IMG/VR virus record: IMGVR_UViG_3300049893_000541
Coordinates: 1-37,158 of that record
Length of the DNA stretch: 37,158 nucleotides
Source: a virus
Strand: one strand, 5' to 3'
This document shows positions 22,421 to 30,805 of this stretch, one piece after another. Each line of letters opens with the position of its first letter. The first letter of the stretch is position 1. The notes under the pieces were generated by a model. The model was given only the letters and a program-made list of their open reading frames with translations, was not told the DNA's origin and made no database searches. The position numbers were made by a program, and so were the translations under genes.

Positions 22421-24121
22421 GTGGCCTTCCCAACCAATTCCTTCACGCCGGTCGAGACTGCCAACGACGCGACCGGCACACAGAACCTGACGGTTACTGT
22501 CCCGTCTGGCTGCAGGACGCTGATCGTCTGCGTTAGTGATCCGGCACGTGGAGGCATTAGCGCGGTTGCGTGGGACACGGCGGGTGTTAATCAAGCTCTC
22601 ACGCAACAAGGATCGGCACAACAAGGATCGGGTTCTTTTTACAGCCAGACAATTTGGCTGCTCTCTGACCCAACACCAGGAACCTCGAAGAATCTGCGCG
22701 TCACCCAAACGGTGAGTGGCGAAATTGGGGTCACCGTAATTGGGTGGAACGAACCTGTCACCGTCATCAGCAACGGTGGAACTGTTGTTTCTGCTCCTGC
22801 TGGTACTGGACAATTCGATACCACCATCAGTGCGATCAGCACCGCAGCCGGCGATGCGCTGGTTAGTTGTTATGGGGATGATGGAGGTACTGCTGAGCTC
22901 GCAAGCCCTGGGCCGCAGTTGGTTGCGACGACAACTTACGCAACCCAGTCTACAGGCGGGACCGATAACTGGAATGGCAGCGGCGTTACTGTAGCTAGCA
23001 GCGGTTCGACTGCTATCTCCTGGCGCTACACGAGTCACGTTACCGCATTTGGTGACTGTGTCTTCAAGTACGTGGTGCTGCGCGATGCTACACCGTCAAC
23101 TAGATCGACCCCGCGCGCCAATCAGCGTCGCTCTCGCAAAAGCCGTGCTCACCCAGCGAATCCATTCTTCTGGCGCAACTGGACGGGTGGGCTTTCGTGG
23201 CTGTCGTTCTTCAGTCGCGATTTGGTGCTGCTGGATGCAACGTCGGGAACGCATCCGACGAGTGGGGCGCTGTCGGCGGGCGGTAGCGCCGTTTCGGGGG
23301 CTGCGGATCACAAGACGCTGCACACCACGACGGGCGCGGCATCCTCTGCGAGCGCGTCTGTCGCAGGGACAGCGGATCACCGAACGCTGCACACGACAAT
23401 CGGTGCGATTGCGAGCGCCGCGGCGTCCGTAGCCGGAACTGCCGCCCACCAACACGCAACGACCGGCGCTCTGTCGGCAGGACAAGCCAGCACGACCGGC
23501 AGCGCGGCGCACCTGACGCTGCACACGTCGACGGGGGCATTGTCCGCGGCGTCAGCGGCAACGGCTGGAACGGCAGCGCACCATCATGCAGCAACGGGCG
23601 CAGCTGCCGCGAGTTCTGCGGCTGTATCCGGCAGTGCCGAGCGCACTACTGGCGGGGTCACGCACACCACTAGCGGAGCGCTGGCTGCAGACTCTGCGGC
23701 AGTCAGCGGCGCGGCGAACCACCCGCACACCACAACGGGCGCCCTTGCTGCCTCGGATGGGTCGGTAGCAGGCTCGGCTGCGCATCTGCTGCTTCACACC
23801 ACTACCGGGGCACTCGCCGCGGCGCAAGCGGCAATCGCAGCCGCAGCGGCGCATGAACACGCGGCAAGCGGTGTTCTACGTGCCGATCAGGCGGCTGTTG
23901 ATGGGGCGGCCACCAGAAGCACGGCCGGTGCGCACGATGCAACCGGCGCCTTGCAGGCCGGCGACTCAGCGGTAGCGGGCGCAGCGCTCGAAACGCCGAC
24001 GGCCACGCAGGAAAGCCTCGGCGGGAAGCAAACAAAGCGTCGCGTGACGATCGACGATGATCTGTCGGAGATCGCGGCGCTGCTGGCGATGATCTTCGAG
24101 GCCGGAGTATTCACGGAGTAG
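22421..24121 (+). CDS. Repeat-containing fibre / host-range protein, 566 aa
   Basis: Residues 1-225 form a beta-sandwich-like domain (NLTVTVPSGCRTLIVCVS, LRVTQTVSGEIGVTVIGW, AGDALVSCYGDDG) resembling domains in phage and bacterial surface proteins. A basic linker and hydrophobic patch (FFWRNWTGGLSWLSFFSRDLVLL) lead to about ten degenerate repeats of HTTTGALxAxxAxVxGxAAH, then an acidic end. The first 650 bases look less GC-rich than the neighbours, and a 15-base tandem repeat lies at 22604-22631, both hinting at recent acquisition. The start is GTG. It is probably a second host-contact or spacer component of the tail. Confidence 0.75.
   Translation: MAFPTNSFTPVETANDATGTQNLTVTVPSGCRTLIVCVSDPARGGISAVAWDTAGVNQALTQQGSAQQGSGSFYSQTIWLLSDPTPGTSKNLRVTQTVSGEIGVTVIGWNEPVTVISNGGTVVSAPAGTGQFDTTISAISTAAGDALVSCYGDDGGTAELASPGPQLVATTTYATQSTGGTDNWNGSGVTVASSGSTAISWRYTSHVTAFGDCVFKYVVLRDATPSTRSTPRANQRRSRKSRAHPANPFFWRNWTGGLSWLSFFSRDLVLLDATSGTHPTSGALSAGGSAVSGAADHKTLHTTTGAASSASASVAGTADHRTLHTTIGAIASAAASVAGTAAHQHATTGALSAGQASTTGSAAHLTLHTSTGALSAASAATAGTAAHHHAATGAAAASSAAVSGSAERTTGGVTHTTSGALAADSAAVSGAANHPHTTTGALAASDGSVAGSAAHLLLHTTTGALAAAQAAIAAAAAHEHAASGVLRADQAAVDGAATRSTAGAHDATGALQAGDSAVAGAALETPTATQESLGGKQTKRRVTIDDDLSEIAALLAMIFEAGVFTE
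23255..23990 (+). repeat. Degenerate tandem repeats in fibre gene
   Basis: The translated unit is roughly HTTTGAL(S/A)A..A.V.G.AAH, 20-24 residues long, occurring about ten times with substitutions and some shortened units. At DNA level the copies share patches such as CTGCACAC(C/G)ACGAC and GGCGC. Unit-number change by slippage or recombination could vary the length of the fibre. Confidence 0.75.
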
Positions 24122-24124
24122 AAC

Positions 24125-24532
24125 ATGGGGTCATTGACGAATTGCCTTCGACAAGCCAGCGAGTTCCTGGCGCCCGACCAGCGAGACGCTGTGCTTCAGC
24201 GCGCGTCCGAACTGCGGCAACAGGGCATGAAACCGACCGAAGCTGCCAGGCAGGCGATCACCGACACCATGCAGGCCCACAAGACTGGTCTTGGCGAGGT
24301 CGAAAAGGCGCTCTCTGAAGGGCGCGCACTTGTTGGGGATCAACCGACCGAGGCGCCGCGCTTCGATGAGAACCTGCGCATCCCGCTCGACGAGTTCGAC
24401 GCCGCCGGGGAGCGCAAGACCATCAGCGCGAACGAATACGTCGCCAAGGCTGAAGCGGAAGCGTTAGCTGTGAAAGGTACGGCCGAGAAGTTCATGGAGA
24501 CCGCTGCGGCATGTCTCCTGGGGGTACTGTGA
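24125..24532 (+). CDS. Internal virion-type protein, 135 aa
   Basis: ATG 24125 follows the fibre stop by three bases. The protein LAPDQRDAVLQRASELRQQGMKPTEAARQAI resembles a segment within very large internal virion proteins of related podoviruses, here as its own gene. It continues as a charged helix (TISANEYVAKAEAEALAVKG) and ends at a TGATG overlap with the next, much larger gene. Together with that gene it probably forms the C-terminal part of a split ejection protein. Confidence 0.65.
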   Translation: MGSLTNCLRQASEFLAPDQRDAVLQRASELRQQGMKPTEAARQAITDTMQAHKTGLGEVEKALSEGRALVGDQPTEAPRFDENLRIPLDEFDAAGERKTISANEYVAKAEAEALAVKGTAEKFMETAAACLLGVL

Positions 24533-27081
24533 TGGCAACGAGAGACTTTGCACGCTGCATCGCGGCTCTGAACCATGCTGCCGGGCGCGAGCTGTCGCCC
24601 GAGGAGATCCAAAGCGCATTCGATCGCATCCACAAAACAGCGCTCGACCTGAAGGCGGGCCGAGTGAAGCCTGGCGACGGCAACCTCTCTACCCCAGAAG
24701 GCATCATGCAACACGCCGCCAAGCTCGAGGCGCAGAAGATGATTGTCGATGTGGAGCTGAAGGCCAAGCGCGCGGAGATGGACGCGCAGACGGTGCAGCG
24801 GCTGCAAGCTGAAGTGAGCGCGATCAAGGCGGGTGGCGTTTCGGATGTCGAGGCGGTGCGGCGTCTACTGGTGAATCGCCCAGACGGACGCGCTGATGCG
24901 TTCTCACTGGAAACGCGCTATATCGGCATCAAGCGCTACATGCAGAGTCGCCTGCAAGACACCTGGGCAGCGCTTGGCGATGGATTCATGGACTACCTGC
25001 AACGCCCAGAAAAGGCGCGGCTACTGGTGCGCGAGATGAAGGGCGAAGACACAGGAGACGCCATCGCGAAGAAAGGCGCACAAGCTTGGAAGAAGGCGAC
25101 CGAAGACGCGCGACAGTGGTTCAACGACAAGGGTGGACAGGTCGGGAAACTCGAAGATTGGGGCCTGCCGCAGCATCATTCACAGGATCTCGTCGCGCGT
25201 GCGGCAGGTAGTGGTGATCGTGTGGCGAATCAAAAGGCATGGGTCGACTTCGTGCTGCCGATGGTCGACCGCAATCGATATATCGATCTCGCTGGTCGGC
25301 AACTGGACGAGCCGGCGCTACGCGAGTTCCTCGGTCATGCCTGGGAAACTATCGCCACCGGGGGCGTCAACAAGATCGAGCCTGGGCAATTCAAAGGCAA
25401 GGGAGCGCGGTCGAATCGACACGCGGACGAGCGCTCCATCCACTTCAAAGACGCTGGCGCATTGCTGACGTACTGGGAACGGTTCGGCGACCGCACGCTG
25501 CCGGACATCCTGATGGGTCACGTCGACTCCATGGCGAAGGATATTGCGTTCGTCGAACACTTCGGGTCCAACCCGAACGCCACGTACACCATGCTGCGCG
25601 ACCAGGCGCGCGTCGCCGCAACAACGGCCGATCCCGCGAAGACGGGTCAGGTGTCAAAGGAGATTGCAACACTCGATCGGCTATATGAGTACGCCGCCGG
25701 CATCACGAAGCCGGTGGCCGACCAGCGCATTGCAAACGCATTCTCGGTGGTTCATGCGTTGAACACCGCGGGCCGTCTCGGCTCGGCGTTTTGGGCTTCA
25801 CTGATTGGCGATAAGGTGATGTTCGAGGCGGTCGGGCGAGTCAACAATCTGCCAGTATTCCAGAGCTGGTACAACGAGCTGCGCCTGCTGAACCCCGCGA
25901 ACGCAGCGGAGCGCCGCGTACTGCGCCGGCAAGCTCTGATGCTCGACTACATGAGCCAATCAATGCAGCGATTCGGCGACGAGATGGGGAAGTCGTCCCT
26001 CGCGAACAAGCTCGCAAACACCGTGATGAAGATCAGCGGCATGTCGGCCGTGAACGAATGGCGTAGAGGAGCGTGGGCGCTAACGGCAATGGACGCAATC
26101 GGCCACGAGGTGTCGACCAAGAACTTCGATCAGATCGGTCCGCAAGACATGCGGCTATTGCAGTCCTACGGCATCACGGAAGCGGACTGGAAAGTATGGA
26201 AGCTCGCGAAACTGGAAGACCTCGGCCACGGTAACGACACCGCATTGACCCCAGAGGCGATCATGCGGATACCGGATGCGGATCTCGCTGGTGCTGGCGA
26301 CCCCGCATCGGTGCGGCGTGAGGCGATGGTCAAGTTTCTCGGCGCGCTGACGGCCGAGTCGCACAATGCCGTGATCGAACCAGGTTGGCGCGAACGGGCC
26401 ACGATGTACGGTGGACTGCAGCGCGGCGATCTTCGTGACGAGATCACGCGGTCCTTCTGGCAATTCAAGGGGTTTCCGCTCACGCAGTTCCACAAGATCC
26501 TTGACATCGGCATGTCGAGACCGACGACAGGCGGGAAAGTAGCGTTTCTGTCATCGATGCCTGTGGCGTTGACACTGGCCGGCGCCATGATGATCCAGGT
26601 TCAAGAGATGCTGGGCGGCAAAGACCCGCGCCCAATGAACGACTGGCGATTCTGGGGAGCCGCGTTTCTGAAGGGCGGCACGCTCGGCATTTATGGCGAC
26701 TTCCTGTTTTCCAACCAAGGCACCACCCGCTACGGTACGGGGCCGCTCGAGGCTGTAGCTGGGCCAACGATCGGCGCCGCTGCCGACATCGCAACGATTC
26801 TCGCCAAAGCCCCTGGCCAGGTGAAGGAAGGCAAGGAGCCGAGGATCGCGGCGCAGGTGCTGCAGACGATGAAGGGGTTCATTCCATTTCAAAACCTCTG
26901 GTACACCAAGGCCGCCACCGACCATCTGATCTTCCAAAACGCGCAGGAGGCCTTGAACCCGGGTTACCTCGAAAGCATGCGACGTCGCACCGAACGGGAG
27001 TACGGGCAAGATTGGTGGTGGCGCCCAGGGCAAACGACGCCCGAGCGCCGGCCGGACCTCAGCAATGCGATCGGTCGCTAA
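24532..27081 (+). CDS. Large internal virion (ejection) protein, 849 aa
   Basis: This is the largest protein of the phage. It starts at ATG 24532, preceded by CTGGGGGTAC and sharing one base with the upstream stop; an ATG at 24511 is in frame but lies within the previous gene. It is mostly helical, with charged repeats early (LEAQKMIVDVELKAKRAEMDAQTVQRLQAEV) and conserved segments such as LGSAFWASLIGDKVMFEA, WAFTAMD-like AWALTAMDAIGHEVS, SFWQFKGFPLTQFHKIL and a C-terminal QDWWWRPGQ. I recognise these from large internal or ejection proteins of BPP-1-like and other podoviruses. It is expected to be delivered into the host envelope at infection. Confidence 0.82.
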   Translation: MATRDFARCIAALNHAAGRELSPEEIQSAFDRIHKTALDLKAGRVKPGDGNLSTPEGIMQHAAKLEAQKMIVDVELKAKRAEMDAQTVQRLQAEVSAIKAGGVSDVEAVRRLLVNRPDGRADAFSLETRYIGIKRYMQSRLQDTWAALGDGFMDYLQRPEKARLLVREMKGEDTGDAIAKKGAQAWKKATEDARQWFNDKGGQVGKLEDWGLPQHHSQDLVARAAGSGDRVANQKAWVDFVLPMVDRNRYIDLAGRQLDEPALREFLGHAWETIATGGVNKIEPGQFKGKGARSNRHADERSIHFKDAGALLTYWERFGDRTLPDILMGHVDSMAKDIAFVEHFGSNPNATYTMLRDQARVAATTADPAKTGQVSKEIATLDRLYEYAAGITKPVADQRIANAFSVVHALNTAGRLGSAFWASLIGDKVMFEAVGRVNNLPVFQSWYNELRLLNPANAAERRVLRRQALMLDYMSQSMQRFGDEMGKSSLANKLANTVMKISGMSAVNEWRRGAWALTAMDAIGHEVSTKNFDQIGPQDMRLLQSYGITEADWKVWKLAKLEDLGHGNDTALTPEAIMRIPDADLAGAGDPASVRREAMVKFLGALTAESHNAVIEPGWRERATMYGGLQRGDLRDEITRSFWQFKGFPLTQFHKILDIGMSRPTTGGKVAFLSSMPVALTLAGAMMIQVQEMLGGKDPRPMNDWRFWGAAFLKGGTLGIYGDFLFSNQGTTRYGTGPLEAVAGPTIGAAADIATILAKAPGQVKEGKEPRIAAQVLQTMKGFIPFQNLWYTKAATDHLIFQNAQEALNPGYLESMRRRTEREYGQDWWWRPGQTTPERRPDLSNAIGR

Positions 27082-27271
27082 CTGGTGTCTTGCTTCGGCC
27101 GCCGCTTTCGCGGTGGTGGCATGGTTCGTCGTCTGCGTGACGATCCCGCTTCTCGTGGCGGACTTGGTGCCGAGTTGGGCTGAGGCGCCTGTAGCCGTTG
27201 CGGCAGGCATAGGCGGGGTGTGGTTCGCCCTGTGGTCAATGGCCAGGCTAACGGGGCACAGACGCCTCTGA
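27065..27271 (+). CDS. Small membrane protein, 68 aa
   Basis: ATG 27065 overlaps the large internal protein gene by 17 bases. Two hydrophobic helices (AAAFAVVAWFVVCVTIPLLVADL and VAVAAGIGGVWFALWSMARL) are joined by a short loop, followed by a basic end. It could be a holin-type or superinfection-exclusion protein. It ends just before motif copy C, so it closes the internal-virion transcription block. Confidence 0.65.
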   Translation: MRSVANWCLASAAAFAVVAWFVVCVTIPLLVADLVPSWAEAPVAVAAGIGGVWFALWSMARLTGHRRL

Positions 27272-27272
27272 T

Positions 27273-27339
27273 GGGCAATCCGCGCCCACGTAGGACGGCC
27301 ACCATACGCGCTGCGCGCGACGCGCATTGAGGGATTGCC
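27273..27339 (+). promoter_or_regulatory. Late-promoter-like motif, copy C, with inverted repeat
   Basis: GGGCAATCCGCGCCC (27273-27287) is followed after 12 bases by CACCAT (27300-27305), the same spacing as copies B and D. It stands in the gap before the tailspike. GGCAATCC within the motif is repeated in inverse as GGATTGCC at 27332-27339, next to the GTG start at 27340 and over its GAGGGA ribosome site. Between them is an alternating GC-rich run (GCGCTGCGCGCGACGCGC). The second half-site could bind the same regulator. Confidence 0.65.
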
Positions 27340-29499
27340 GTGACCGTCGAAACCACTACCGCCCGCGTCCAGTACGACACCAACGGAACGACCGGGCCAT
27401 GGACGGTTCCGTTCTACTTCCTAGCCGACGCCGACATCAGCGTGTTCTATGCTGACGCGGCCGGCGCCGAGACCGAACTTACGCTATCGACCAACTATTC
27501 GGTGACGGGCGCAGGCGATCCCAACGGCGGGACTGTCACCACGGTGACGGCCTATGCGGCTGGTGGGACGATCACGGTCATCCGCAGCGTCGAGGCGTTG
27601 CAGGAAACGCACTGGCTGGACACCGATCCATTCCCGGCTCCGACCATAGAGCGCTCGTTTGACAGATTAACCCAGCTTGCACAGCAACTGCTCGAGGTGC
27701 AGGCGCGCTCGATAGTCGTCGCCCCGTCTGACGAAGTCAACGTCACGTTACCCACTGCTGCGGTTCGAGCGAACAGGCTTTTGGCGTTCGACAGTTTAGG
27801 TGGGGTGACATCGAGCGCGGCGCCGACCGGTACGGCTGCGAGCGTATTGGCCGACCTGATCAACACGACAAATAACGCGCTCAACGATGCCCTGATCGGT
27901 GTAAAGCGCACCGTGACCGGCGCTGTCGCCACCACCCAGCACGCATGGAATGAGGCGGCCACATACGATGTCGTTCGCGACTTCGGTGCTGTCGGTGATG
28001 GCGCGACGAGCGATACAACTGCGATTCAATCGGCCATCGACAACGTGCCGACGGGATCGACTCTCGTTTTCCGTGGAGGGAAGACATTCAAACACGGCCA
28101 GCTGATCGTCAATGGCAAGAACCTGACGATCTTTGCGATGGGCGCTACCTTCACCCTCGTTGGCGACAACGCGGGCTGGCTAGTCAAAGGCACCGTGACG
28201 CAATTCGACGTGTACGGCGGCGTCTACAACGGCGACAACACGAACCGCGACGCTGACTCGACGAAAGCACAGATCGCCTGGTCGTTCGGCAACGAGTCTG
28301 GCGCACAAGTCTCGAACTGCCGTGTCTACGGCGCCTACATCAACCAAGCGAATCAGGGGATCCGGTTCTCCGATGGTCGCGGTGGAGGCGGGACACCCAC
28401 GACCAACTGCCATGCGTACGGGTGTGTGGTCAAGGGGTCCGTTGGTGCGGTTGGTGGCACCGGCTACGGGTTCCATTTCGCGCTCGCCAACGGCTCGGGC
28501 ATCACCGGATGCGTGGCGGACGGATGTGGACGGCATGGTGTCTATTTCGCCCAAGGTAAGGGCTACACCGCTACCGACATTCAGGTGCGTAACTGCGGGT
28601 CTGGTGCGGCTGTTCGAGGATCATTCGCGATCAGCCGGTCCGCTCAGGTTGCGGTCGCCGGACTGGTCTGCGAGTCGAATCTGGACGTTGGGCTCGTGAT
28701 CGATACTGACTCGCAAGGCTTGGCCCCAGACAACGTGCTCAACGGTGTGATCGTCTCCGGGTATGAGTCCTACGACAACTCGCTCGGTGACATCCAGATC
28801 GCCACGTCCACCAGCCCGTCCACGGATGGAGTTCCGACGAATGTCACGATCGATGGCGCCACCATCAGAGTCAAGGCAAGTTCGACGAACAGCTCGGTTG
28901 TCGTGAAGTCGTGCGCCGGCCTCGTCATGAAGGGCCTCAACATCGATGCGTCTGGCGCAGGAGCGAGCCAACGCGCCATCGCGTTGACGGCCACAGGCGG
29001 CGCGACATACAGCGCCGACATCGTGATCGAGGCGGACCGCATCAAGACCACGGGAACTGGGTTCGGTATTCAGGTCGAATCGGCCATCGCCACGGGCACC
29101 CAGTCGGTCAATCTGAACATCAAGCAGTTGACCGGGGGCGGCACCGAATACGACTTCGTCGGCGGCGAGGATGCTGCGACCAACAACAACATGACCTACC
29201 GGAAATCGAGCGGTCGTGCAGGTCGAACCTACAGCAGCAGCGGGAGCCTGATTACCATTCCAGTAGGAGGTATCACCGACCTGACATTCAGCCCAAGCGG
29301 TGCGACGACCGTCTCTCAATTCTCCGGTGGGGTGGAGGGAGCACGAATCGATCTCTTCTTCACGAACGCCAACACCACGTTAAAGGCCACGAATTTCTAC
29401 TTGGCCGGCGCGGTGGATTTCGTCAGCACCGCACACGATTGTCTTTCGATGCAGTATCGTGGCGGCGCTTGGCGCGAACGGTCGCGCAGCGTCAACTAA
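27340..29499 (+). CDS. Tailspike with pectate-lyase-type beta-helix
   Basis: Residues 1-130 match the anchoring domain of T7-type fibres and spikes (VQYDTNGTTGPWTVPFYFL, TVIRSVEALQETHWLD, ERSFDRLTQLAQQL). Residue about 214 starts VRDFGAVGDGATSDTTAIQSAID, the signature that opens right-handed beta-helices of the pectate lyase 3 family. Short repeating strands follow (CVVKGSVGAVGG, GCVADGCGRHGVYF, IDGATIRVKASS). At 719 residues it is a typical capsule- or O-antigen-degrading spike. Catalytic residues cannot be assigned by eye. It begins a transcription unit that continues into lysis. Confidence 0.92.
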   Translation: MTVETTTARVQYDTNGTTGPWTVPFYFLADADISVFYADAAGAETELTLSTNYSVTGAGDPNGGTVTTVTAYAAGGTITVIRSVEALQETHWLDTDPFPAPTIERSFDRLTQLAQQLLEVQARSIVVAPSDEVNVTLPTAAVRANRLLAFDSLGGVTSSAAPTGTAASVLADLINTTNNALNDALIGVKRTVTGAVATTQHAWNEAATYDVVRDFGAVGDGATSDTTAIQSAIDNVPTGSTLVFRGGKTFKHGQLIVNGKNLTIFAMGATFTLVGDNAGWLVKGTVTQFDVYGGVYNGDNTNRDADSTKAQIAWSFGNESGAQVSNCRVYGAYINQANQGIRFSDGRGGGGTPTTNCHAYGCVVKGSVGAVGGTGYGFHFALANGSGITGCVADGCGRHGVYFAQGKGYTATDIQVRNCGSGAAVRGSFAISRSAQVAVAGLVCESNLDVGLVIDTDSQGLAPDNVLNGVIVSGYESYDNSLGDIQIATSTSPSTDGVPTNVTIDGATIRVKASSTNSSVVVKSCAGLVMKGLNIDASGAGASQRAIALTATGGATYSADIVIEADRIKTTGTGFGIQVESAIATGTQSVNLNIKQLTGGGTEYDFVGGEDAATNNNMTYRKSSGRAGRTYSSSGSLITIPVGGITDLTFSPSGATTVSQFSGGVEGARIDLFFTNANTTLKATNFYLAGAVDFVSTAHDCLSMQYRGGAWRERSRSVN

Positions 29500-29511
29500 G
29501 GAGTTCGCGCG

Positions 29512-29697
29512 ATGGACAACTTCCTTCTGGTTCTGCTCGTCGGCGCCCTACTCGGCGCTGTCGCTCTCGGGCTTTCGGTGTACGCCGTCGTGCGCACCAA
29601 TCCGCAGTACCGCAGGCTGCGCAAAGCGGGCATGGGGCGCATGCGCGCGGTGCAAACCCTCATCGGTGGTGGCGGTGGGCCGCCGCCTGACCCGTAG
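29512..29697 (+). CDS. Small single-pass membrane protein, 61 aa
   Basis: TAAGGAGTTCGCGCG places a good ribosome site before ATG 29512. An N-terminal transmembrane helix (LLVLLVGALLGAVALGLSVYAVV) is followed by a basic segment and a GGGGGPPPDP tail. It is the first of four membrane proteins between spike and endolysin and could be part of a holin/antiholin set. Confidence 0.7.
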   Translation: MDNFLLVLLVGALLGAVALGLSVYAVVRTNPQYRRLRKAGMGRMRAVQTLIGGGGGPPPDP

Positions 29698-29699
29698 CC

Positions 29700-30047
29700 A
29701 TGAAGCCATGGCAACTTCTCGTCCTGCTCGCCGCGGTGTTCTACACCTACGACTATTTCCCGCTGCGCGCGGCCACGGCTATGGCGTTCCTGGGCCTGCT
29801 GTGTGCGGTGCTGCTGTGGACGATCCGCGGCCCGCGAACTCGCGTGATGTGGCCTATCTGCATGTTTGGCGTGGTCGAAGGGCTTGAAGTGTTCGGCTGT
29901 CAACTCGCTCTGAATTGGGTTCCTCGAGACGCGCCGCGGTTCCACGGCGTTTGCGAGGCATACACCGGATTGCCAATGTACGGTTGGGGGATCAGTGCAT
30001 TGGCGTTCCTCGCTTACCTTGTCGCAAAGGAGATCCCCGATGGCTGA
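29700..30047 (+). CDS. Polytopic membrane protein, 115 aa
   Basis: Three hydrophobic segments are visible: at 5-20 (QLLVLLAAVFYTYDYF), 24-43 (AATAMAFLGLLCAVLLWTI) and 93-110 (YGWGISALAFLAYLVAKE), with a further amphipathic stretch near 50. The protein resembles the small membrane proteins that phages carry in lysis cassettes. The 3' end overlaps the next start by eight bases. It may be a holin or accessory; no motif decides. Confidence 0.7.
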   Translation: MKPWQLLVLLAAVFYTYDYFPLRAATAMAFLGLLCAVLLWTIRGPRTRVMWPICMFGVVEGLEVFGCQLALNWVPRDAPRFHGVCEAYTGLPMYGWGISALAFLAYLVAKEIPDG

Positions 30048-30459
30048 TGCCGCAACACCCAGTCTTGTCGCAGCTTCTGCTGCCGCCGCGTCGGGCGCCC
30101 TGTCGATCCCGGTCCTCGCGACCGCGATGGGCCTTGATGCGGCATCGATGGGCTCCGGCCTGCTCGGTGTGGTGATCGCGCAGACACTGCTGCCGCGCAC
30201 GACGCAGAGCATCCTTTCGGTATCGGGGCTCGCGGTCGGGAGCATGCTGCTGGCGAGCATCAGTTCACCGTTCGTCGCGCCGGCGCTGATCAACAACTTG
30301 CCGAACTGGCAATGGCTGCAGCTTGTCGAGCCTGGGCACGTCAAGGCTGCGGCAGCCACATTCGTCGGAGGGTTCGCGCAGCCGCTTATGCTGTGGCTGC
30401 GAGTGCTGGTCGGCCGGTGGTTGCCCTCTGCCACGCCGAGCGCCGCCCCGAAGGAGTGA
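30040..30459 (+). CDS. Putative holin, 139 aa
   Basis: AAGGAGATCCCCG gives the strongest ribosome site of the lysis region before ATG 30040. Two or three helices are likely: AAAASGALSIPVLATAMGL, ILSVSGLAVGSMLLASISSPFV and a weaker one near LMLWLRVLVG, with a proline-rich end. Topology, size and location fit a holin, which would time lysis by opening the inner membrane. The neighbouring three membrane proteins are rival candidates. Confidence 0.65.
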   Translation: MADAATPSLVAASAAAASGALSIPVLATAMGLDAASMGSGLLGVVIAQTLLPRTTQSILSVSGLAVGSMLLASISSPFVAPALINNLPNWQWLQLVEPGHVKAAAATFVGGFAQPLMLWLRVLVGRWLPSATPSAAPKE

Positions 30460-30463
30460 AGCG

Positions 30464-30805
30464 ATGGATTTCGTCGGTACAGTGAATTCGATCGCCTGTT
30501 TCGCCCTGCTGGCCGTGTTACTGCCGGCAGCCCACGTCGCCCACAGATGGCGCCACCGGCTCATTATCATCGTGATGGCGGTGTCGTTGGCCCTGCAGAT
30601 GATCGATCCGGTAGCAGAGTGGTTGCCCGACATCGCGTGGCCAGGGGCGTTGCTCAACGTCGCCATGGCCATCATGATTGCGGTGTGGCGCGAGGATGTC
30701 TGGCTGCTGGTGCGGATCAAACTGAACGGCCGGGGCGACAAGCTCTGCAAATGCAGCGAGAAAATTGCAGGTCCTGATTCAAGCGACGCGGCGCATGCGC
30801 ACTGA
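30464..30805 (+). CDS. Three-helix membrane protein (holin/antiholin candidate), 113 aa
   Basis: It starts at ATG 30464 after AAGGAGTGAAGCG. Helices are at 3-23 (FVGTVNSIACFALLAVLLPAA), 33-50 (RLIIIVMAVSLALQMIDP) and 62-78 (AWPGALLNVAMAIMIAV), followed by a polar end with LCKCSEK. Similar three-helix proteins are frequent in phage lysis regions. It overlaps the next gene by 11 bases. Confidence 0.7.
   Translation: MDFVGTVNSIACFALLAVLLPAAHVAHRWRHRLIIIVMAVSLALQMIDPVAEWLPDIAWPGALLNVAMAIMIAVWREDVWLLVRIKLNGRGDKLCKCSEKIAGPDSSDAAHAH

Noticed and set aside
24511-24531. Earlier in-frame ATG for the large internal virion protein
   Set aside because: It lies within the preceding gene, while ATG 24532 has a purine-rich ribosome site and the TGATG overlap used elsewhere in this genome.
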